From assembly GCA_003602285.1 (NCBI GenBank), contig QZVU01000002.1, positions 1-64,000 on the forward strand: a DNA stretch of 64,000 nucleotides, given 5' to 3'. The position numbers and the translations under genes were made by a program. Source of the DNA: Arthrobacter frigidicola (lineage in GTDB: Bacteria; Actinomycetota; Actinomycetes; Actinomycetales; Micrococcaceae). The notes beneath the pieces were generated by a model, which saw only the letters and a list, made by a program, of their open reading frames with translations, made no database searches and was not told the DNA's origin. This document shows, piece by piece, positions 61,945 through 64,000 of the stretch (positions within the stretch are counted from its first letter, which is position 1; every line of letters begins with the position of its first letter).

Positions 61945-62173
61945 CACCGGCCGCCTTAGAAAGTCTTCCGTCCTTGGCCTCGTGATACATCGCACTAAAT
62001 GACTCAGTAATCACAGACGCCCGCGCACGATTCGGACCAACCCTCGAAGACGCACTATGACCATCACCCGCACGAGCCGCAATCTTCTCAGCCTCAGCAA
62101 GCAGGTGCTTCTCAAGTGCAGGATCCCGCAGCATGTCGCGCACCGTCTTACGGTTCAGCTTGAAATCAGCCAT
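61937..62173 (-). CDS. HK97 gp10-like head-tail joining protein
   Basis: 78 residues: FKLNRKTVRDMLRDPALEKHLLAEAEKIAARAGDG, then VGPNRARASVITESFSAMYHEAK. A short helical protein at the position of the neck/tail completion protein. It overlaps neighbours on both sides by 8 bases. Confidence 0.65.
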   Translation of the reverse strand: MADFKLNRKTVRDMLRDPALEKHLLAEAEKIAARAGDGHSASSRVGPNRARASVITESFSAMYHEAKDGRLSKAAGGG

Positions 62174-62513
62174 CGAACCTCCCCAGCATCACAACAACCC
62201 CAGACTCGCCACCGCTGAAGGGGTTACGGCCCCAATCTCGGCCATAACCAGCCACATCAAACGGCTCATCATGACCCGGTAAACTCACCCGGTCCCGCGC
62301 ACCAACCACCGTTCCCGGCGGCATATACACCGTGAACTCAGCAGACACACCCTCACGATTCGCCTCAAACCCCTCCACCACAGCACCAGGAGCAACAGCA
62401 CAACCCTCAACAAGCACAGGACCAGACCAAGAATCCGGCTCCCCATACCCATCAACCACACCCCCCGGCACATGAGTGAGCACGCCCACCGTCACACCAA
62501 ACGGATGCCTCAC
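62166..62513 (-). CDS. Head closure-like protein
   Basis: 115 residues starting at GTG 62513, the third of three consecutive GTG codons and the one that forms a 4-base GTGA overlap with the previous stop. Beta-rich: GVTVGVLTHVPGGVVDGYGEP, AEFTVYMPPGTVVGARDRVSLPGHDEPFDVAGYGRDW. The size and beta-barrel-like pattern fit the head-tail stopper/closure family. The overlap with the gene at 61937 is 8 bases. Confidence 0.65.
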   Translation of the reverse strand: MRHPFGVTVGVLTHVPGGVVDGYGEPDSWSGPVLVEGCAVAPGAVVEGFEANREGVSAEFTVYMPPGTVVGARDRVSLPGHDEPFDVAGYGRDWGRNPFSGGESGVVVMLGRFDG

Positions 62514-62947
62514 CACCACACACCAGCCGGCGGAACATAGTGGGGGCTCATTGGTGAAGTGACAGGGATCGTATCGACCGTGAACGCGCCGCCAGTAGTA
62601 CCGCCCGGCGCGCGAAGACGCTTCAATTCCGCATCCGTAATCCACAACTCGCCAGGCTGATCCCCGCCCAGAGTCACCGAGCCACTAAACGGGCCCGTCG
62701 TCTCTTGCCGCGTGCGGACGCCCTCAGGATTGCGGAACTTACGCTCCACCATCGACACAACGACATCCCGGACATCCTCAAGCAAGTCCGGCTCAAGCCC
62801 ACCATCAATACGCGCCTGCAACCCCGGCACTTCAGACCGCACAAGACGCTCCGCCCGGCCCAACCAAGTAGTCACCGACGCCAGATCCTCCGGCGCACCC
62901 AGCCCAATCCACGCATCAAGAACGTCCTGCGCAACAGTCCACGACAT
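62510..62947 (-). CDS. Head-tail connector (Gp19/Gp15/Gp42-like)
   Basis: 145 residues. The helical N-terminus VLDAWIGLGAPEDLASVTTWLGRAERLVRSEVPGLQARI and VVVSMVERKFRNPEGVRTRQETTGPFSGSVT are typical of the actinophage Gp19/Gp15/Gp42 connector family that docks on the portal. It follows the capsid genes by the expected order. Confidence 0.8.
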   Translation of the reverse strand: MSWTVAQDVLDAWIGLGAPEDLASVTTWLGRAERLVRSEVPGLQARIDGGLEPDLLEDVRDVVVSMVERKFRNPEGVRTRQETTGPFSGSVTLGGDQPGELWITDAELKRLRAPGGTTGGAFTVDTIPVTSPMSPHYVPPAGVWW

Positions 62948-62959
62948 AGCCGCTCCTAA

Positions 62960-63148
62960 CTAGTCCTTGCGGGTACGACGCTGACGCTTAGGCGCAGCAG
63001 ATTCCTTCTCGGAAACAGGTTTCTCATCACCAGACTCAGCCCCGCCAGCGGCGGGCACCTCAACGAAGTGCCCGCCAGCCAGCAGAGTCGCAGCATGGTC
63101 ATCAGCAACCTGGACAATAACCCCAGATTCCTTCTCGACCAGGCGCAT
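62960..63148 (-). CDS. Small phage protein after the capsid gene
   Basis: 62 residues from ATG 63148, three bases from the capsid stop: MRLVEKESGVIVQVADDHAA, TLLAGGHFVEVPAAGG and a Lys/Arg-rich end PKRQRRTRKD. It is a family I know only as a small protein between capsid and connector genes in actinophages; function unknown. Confidence 0.7.
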   Translation of the reverse strand: MRLVEKESGVIVQVADDHAATLLAGGHFVEVPAAGGAESGDEKPVSEKESAAPKRQRRTRKD

Positions 63149-63150
63149 GG

Positions 63151-64000
63151 TTAGACGGCATCCTCGTACGCGACGAACGCGCTCTTGTCGAGGATGGCCC
63201 AACCGAAGATGACCTCAGTGAGGTACGCGACCGAGTTGCGGCGCTGCAGATCGCCGTTTCCGAACGGGTCGCCGTACTCGATCTTCTTGGTGAACATGTC
63301 CAGCGCGTAACCGAACTTCAGCGCATCCCAGTCGCCGCCGAAGCCGCGGACCTTCGTGTCAGTCGACGCGTCAACCTGACCCGAAACGGTCTTCGAGACA
63401 GCGACGTTCTGGCCGGCGTACGTGGTGACAGCCGAACCCATCTGAATCTCAGGGTTGAGACGCTTGCCGTCAGCACCGCGGGCGGTAGCCAGCGAGTACA
63501 CGAAACGAGGATCCAGCGCGAAGCCGGAGAAGTCGTTGCCGTTGGCACCGTTGACAACGAGACCGTAACCGGCCCACAGTTCGGCGTCAGCGTTCGCGCC
63601 CGTGGTCAGCTCGATACGGTTCGTGGTCTGGTTCACATACTCGTGACCGGACGTGAGAACCGCACCATTCGACGCCTGGCGGTTGTGCAGGACCGCGAGG
63701 TCGATCTGACGGGCGATAGCACCCGACAGCTCAGTCTGGAGGAGACCAAGAACGCCAGCAGGGTTCGTGAGAACCGACTCCATCGTGAACTCGAGGCCAA
63801 CCACAGCCTTGATCGGCTTGACGACCTTCGCACCCATCTGGATGTCACTGTCAGGCTTGAGCCCGCCTTCACCAACAATCGACGCAGCAGGACGCTTCGT
63901 CACAGTCGGGAAAACGTTCTCGCCCAGGATCATCGGCGTGCTTGAAGCAAGCGACGGGATAATCGACTGAGCAGTAGCGGTCTGCCAAATCTCAGCAGAG
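63151..64000 (-). CDS. Major capsid protein, HK97 fold (5' end outside window)
   Basis: The 282 C-terminal residues are in view; the frame is open to the window edge, where it reads AEIWQTATAQSIIPSLASST. VFPTVTKRPAASIVGEGGLKPDSD, KPIKAVVGLEFTMESVLTNPAGVLGLLQTELSGAIARQIDLAVLH and FGYALDMFTKKIEYGDPFGNGDLQRRNSVAYLTEVIFGWAI are the usual HK97-type capsid features (E-loop/spine/P and A domains). The first in-view ATG (63933) is internal. It should be near full length beyond the edge. Confidence 0.9.
   Translation of the reverse strand, partial: SAEIWQTATAQSIIPSLASSTPMILGENVFPTVTKRPAASIVGEGGLKPDSDIQMGAKVVKPIKAVVGLEFTMESVLTNPAGVLGLLQTELSGAIARQIDLAVLHNRQASNGAVLTSGHEYVNQTTNRIELTTGANADAELWAGYGLVVNGANGNDFSGFALDPRFVYSLATARGADGKRLNPEIQMGSAVTTYAGQNVAVSKTVSGQVDASTDTKVRGFGGDWDALKFGYALDMFTKKIEYGDPFGNGDLQRRNSVAYLTEVIFGWAILDKSAFVAYEDAV

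Larger units (their letters stand above)
46840..64000. mobile_element. Siphovirus-type prophage, left part (runs off the right edge)
   Basis: Everything from the tRNA-Ser terminator onward is phage: integrase and small genes on the plus strand, then a minus-strand late operon reading capsid, connectors, tail tube, chaperones, tape measure, tail tip, lysis, tail protein. An HK97-type capsid and a long tape measure indicate a long-tailed phage; the 1164-residue tape measure predicts a tail of roughly 170 nm. No late gene in view is broken, so it may be inducible. Terminase, portal, protease and replication genes must lie to the right. The left boundary is placed after the terminator; the exact attL is not determined. 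Confidence 0.9.

Overview
The window is a 64 kb piece of a high-GC actinobacterial chromosome carrying the left part of an integrated tailed-phage genome. The family Micrococcaceae (Arthrobacter sensu lato) is the best guess. It rests on the maltokinase-branching enzyme fusion, the CarD / SenX3-RegX3 / PhoU neighbourhood, the IspDF fusion, a Bpa-type proteasome activator and the overall codon bias. No genus-specific marker was tested.

Layout. (1) 1-377: the leader of an rRNA operon that runs off the left edge on the minus strand, then a terminator. (2) 378-14613: alpha-glucan/glycogen block. The genes are mak-glgB, treS and glgE (one overlapping minus-strand operon), divergent glgP, a secreted SGNH hydrolase, a small membrane protein and glgX. 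Together these give the GlgE route (trehalose to maltose to maltose-1-phosphate to linear glucan to branched glucan) plus phosphorolysis and debranching. (3) 14636-29403: housekeeping genes rlmB, cysS, ispDF, carD, a lipoprotein, regX3-senX3, phoU, gpmA, a methyltransferase, a DUF2516 protein, a PLP-dependent gamma-synthase family enzyme, tmk, holB and an exported peptidase. (4) 29513-46621: tRNA-Thr, AraC-type regulator, aldo/keto reductase, bpa, cstA-ybdD, quinone oxidoreductase, tRNA-Ser(UGA), a 1483-residue secreted nuclease/nucleotidase flanked by a palindromic repeat family, an FAD/NAD(P)-binding protein and a prolyl-oligopeptidase family enzyme. (5) 46719-64000: tRNA-Ser(GCU) followed directly by a prophage. 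It has a tyrosine integrase with small unknown genes on the plus strand. A long minus-strand late operon then reads back from the right edge: capsid (cut by the edge), connectors, tail tube, tail chaperone pair with a -1 frameshift, tape measure, tail tip proteins, lysis genes and an SGNH-domain tail protein. The right end of the prophage lies outside the window.

How it fits together. The late genes are tightly packed, with 4-bp or 8-bp start/stop overlaps. Most late-gene gaps of more than 40 bp hold a GC-rich hairpin. On the host side many lone or first-in-operon genes have a TANNNT hexamer 5-7 nt before the start codon, which predicts leaderless transcripts; this was used to choose several starts.

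The most unusual items are a complete metzincin zinc site inside the phage tape measure protein, a near-identical pair of phage promoters, an 11-bp-periodic PHO-box-like array between senX3 and phoU, and the palindromic repeat family around the secreted nuclease. I see no CRISPR array, transposase or insertion sequence.
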